NCBI GenBank assembly: GCA_020831775.1
Contig: JAFIFZ010000040.1
Location: 1-64,000, forward strand
Direction: 5' to 3'
DNA from: Phycisphaerales bacterium
Lineage (GTDB): Bacteria > Planctomycetota > Phycisphaerae > Phycisphaerales > UBA1924
DNA length: 64,000 nucleotides
Shown here: in pieces, positions 62,597-64,000 of the stretch
How positions within the stretch are numbered: position 1 is the stretch's first letter
Layout: the number at the start of each line of letters is the position of its first letter
Notes under the pieces: generated by a model
What the model saw: the letters and a program-made list of their open reading frames with translations, nothing else
Databases searched by the model: none
What the model was told of the DNA's origin: nothing
Translations under genes and position numbers: made by a program

Positions 62597-63574
62597 ATGG
62601 CTCGCAAGAGCAACGCAAAGAAGAAGAAATCGGCCCGTAAGAAGAAGAATTCCGGCCCGCCCGTTTGGGAGCGGGTCGACACCGAGCGGCTGCGCCGGGT
62701 CCTCCCGGGCTTCGCGCTCGCGCTGGCAGGCGTCGGCGCGGCGCTGGGGACCGGCATCGGGATCGACCGCCTGAGCGAGGCGTCGGCCAACGCGAGGCTC
62801 GCCGAGCCCGTCTCGGTGCGCATGCTCTGGCCCGAGGGCGACCGCGGCGCGTGGCTCGCCCCCGCCCTGCGCAGCGACATCGAAGAGCTCGCGCTCGCGG
62901 TGGCGGAGAACGACCGCGACCCCTTCTCGCGCACGCAGCTCGCCAGCGTGGGCGACGAGCTGGAGCGCAGCGGGTGGTTCGACGGCCGTCCGATCGTCCG
63001 GCGCGCCGCAGACGGCGCGATCGAGGTCGAGGGCGTGTGGCGCAGGCCCGCGGCGTATGTGCGCACGCGCGAGGGGGACCGTCTGGTCTCGGCGCAGGGG
63101 AAGCTGATGCCCCTGCTCTGGCGCCCGGCGGGGTCCGGACCGGCGCTCCTCCTGGTCACCAACACGCTGCACGAGCCGCCCGTCCGAACCGACGGCAGGC
63201 CTGACTACGCGGCGCCATGGGCGGGCAAAGACATTGAGGCCGGCCTGGCGCTGGCGTCGATGCTCGCGGGGGAGCCGTACGCCGAAGCGATCGCCGAGAT
63301 CGACCTCGCCCCGTTCAACACGCGCCAGCGACTGGAGCTTGTGGTGCGTCTCAGCCGCGATGCCGCGGGCTCGGGAACCTCGCGTTCGCGCATCCATTGG
63401 GGCGGCCCCACGGGCGTGTTCAACCCCGAAGAGCCCTCCGACGAAGACAAGCTCGCCCGCCTGCGCGCGATGTTCGCAGAGTCGCGCTGGCGCGACTGGC
63501 TGCTCGAAGGCGGCGCGGTGTACGACCTCGTGCAGAACCAGATCGTCAGGCACGACTCGGTCCGAAGGCCATGA
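62597..63574 (+). CDS. FtsQ-like divisome membrane protein (divergent)
   Basis: A 325-residue protein with a Lys/Arg-rich cytoplasmic start (about 1-35), one membrane helix (about 37-55, GFALALAGVGAALGTGIG) and an extracytoplasmic domain of about 260 residues with alternating helices and strands (LASVGDELERSGWFDGRPIV; GVWRRPAAYVRTREGDRLV). Position after ddl and this topology are those of FtsQ/DivIB, but the POTRA and beta-domain signatures are weak. Overlap with the next gene is 4 nt. Confidence 0.65.
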   Translation: MARKSNAKKKKSARKKKNSGPPVWERVDTERLRRVLPGFALALAGVGAALGTGIGIDRLSEASANARLAEPVSVRMLWPEGDRGAWLAPALRSDIEELALAVAENDRDPFSRTQLASVGDELERSGWFDGRPIVRRAADGAIEVEGVWRRPAAYVRTREGDRLVSAQGKLMPLLWRPAGSGPALLLVTNTLHEPPVRTDGRPDYAAPWAGKDIEAGLALASMLAGEPYAEAIAEIDLAPFNTRQRLELVVRLSRDAAGSGTSRSRIHWGGPTGVFNPEEPSDEDKLARLRAMFAESRWRDWLLEGGAVYDLVQNQIVRHDSVRRP

Positions 63575-64000
63575 CGACGCAGGACGGGCGGCCGGGGGAT
63601 GAGCACCCCGAAGACCGTCCCAAAGACCGCCCAGAAGACAGCCCCGATGAAGCGCCGCCGCCGCGCCGGTCCGAGGGCGACGACCCGACCGGTGAAGACC
63701 CAACAAGTGATGACGAGTCGCGTCGGCTCTCGGTCGAAGACCTGCTCGCCGCGATCGACGAGACACGGTCTGATTCCGAGTCGACGCCGGCTCAATCACC
63801 CGAAGCCGACGCAGACGCTCAGCCGCGAGACGAATCTTCCGACGCCCGGCCCGACCGCGACATCTTCGGCCGAACCCCCAAGCACTCGCCGGACTGGTCG
63901 CACCGCAGAGGCGAGCCCCGCGTGTTCGTCTTGCTCTGGACGATCTATCTGATGTTCTGTGCCGCGGCGATGTTCGCACGATCGGGTGGCATGGTCGCGT
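63571..64000 (+). CDS. Membrane protein with acidic N-terminal region (3' end outside window)
   Basis: Starts with ATG overlapping the stop of the FtsQ-like gene and runs off the right edge; 143 residues are visible. Residues 1-115 are acidic, rich in Asp/Glu/Pro/Ser and probably disordered, with a short helix RRLSVEDLLAAIDE. A membrane helix follows (about 121-139, VFVLLWTIYLMFCAAAMFA). No family can be assigned from this part; context suggests an envelope or division protein. Confidence 0.7.
   Translation, partial: MTTQDGRPGDEHPEDRPKDRPEDSPDEAPPPRRSEGDDPTGEDPTSDDESRRLSVEDLLAAIDETRSDSESTPAQSPEADADAQPRDESSDARPDRDIFGRTPKHSPDWSHRRGEPRVFVLLWTIYLMFCAAAMFARSGGMVA

Overview
The window is about 68-70% GC by eye and coding-dense. 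It reads as the chromosome of a planctomycete, most likely in or near the Phycisphaerae. The pointers are the MoxR/DUF58/von Willebrand (Bat) operon, an ImuA-ImuB-DnaE2 cassette, a secreted Tricorn-type protease, a FloA/NfeD membrane-domain operon, a DUF255 thioredoxin protein, and a murC-murB-ddl-ftsQ-like cluster. This placement is inferred from gene content; no rRNA or marker comparison was possible. No prophage, transposase, plasmid function or CRISPR array was found.

Layout. 1-2.1 kb: 3' part of phnM (phosphonate catabolism), a leftover phosphoesterase C-terminal piece, and a DUF3592 membrane protein. 2.1-8.3 kb: inducible mutagenesis cassette imuA-imuB-dnaE2 behind an operator-like direct repeat. 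dnaE2 carries an in-frame insertion flanked by 50-bp inverted repeats that encloses a four-helix-bundle (23S-IVS type) gene. 8.3-9.4 kb: an SRAP (YedK-type) DNA-protein crosslink protein and tRNA-Thr(CGU). 9.4-19 kb (minus strand): an eight-gene Bat operon, moxR to the TPR/SH3 protein, nearly all with overlapping stop and start codons. 19.2-25.9 kb (minus): a SecA-like ATPase, a PqqD-like/M50 protease/HlyD fusion, a GAF-HlyD membrane protein and a DUF3467 protein; this is the best candidate for an undescribed export or processing system. 26.2-28 kb: tRNA-Leu(CAA) and trigger factor with a clear terminator. 28-34.3 kb: two small membrane proteins and three glycosyltransferases in a row. 34.4-40.6 kb: Tricorn protease, lgt, and a DUF368 polyprenyl-phosphate transporter. 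40.8-47 kb: galE, an unknown protein, the DUF255 thioredoxin protein and a lipoprotein hydrolase. 47-50.2 kb (minus): HAD hydrolase, TruD, bifunctional nuclease, NAD(P)HX epimerase. 50.3-53.9 kb: a membrane glycosyltransferase, then ExbD, a TonB-like protein and an exported unknown. 54-58.4 kb (minus): FloA, a protein built from two FloA N-terminal regions, short NfeD and long NfeD protease. 58.4-64 kb: Nudix hydrolase, divergent from murC-murB-ddl-ftsQ-like and a truncated membrane protein.

How the genes work together. Cell-envelope functions dominate: peptidoglycan precursor ligation (murC, murB, ddl), lipoprotein modification (lgt), undecaprenyl-phosphate recycling (DUF368), sugar nucleotide and glycan assembly (galE, glycosyltransferases), membrane microdomains (floA, nfeD) and TonB-type energy transduction. 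The second theme is DNA damage tolerance and repair (imuA/imuB/dnaE2, SRAP, Nudix).

Regulation. Nine genes have a TANNNT -10-like hexamer only 5-12 nt before the start codon, often with exactly 6 nt between. That spacing would place +1 at or next to the start codon, so many transcripts here are probably leaderless. Other genes (trigger factor, floA, Tricorn, moxR, galE) have normal Shine-Dalgarno leaders.
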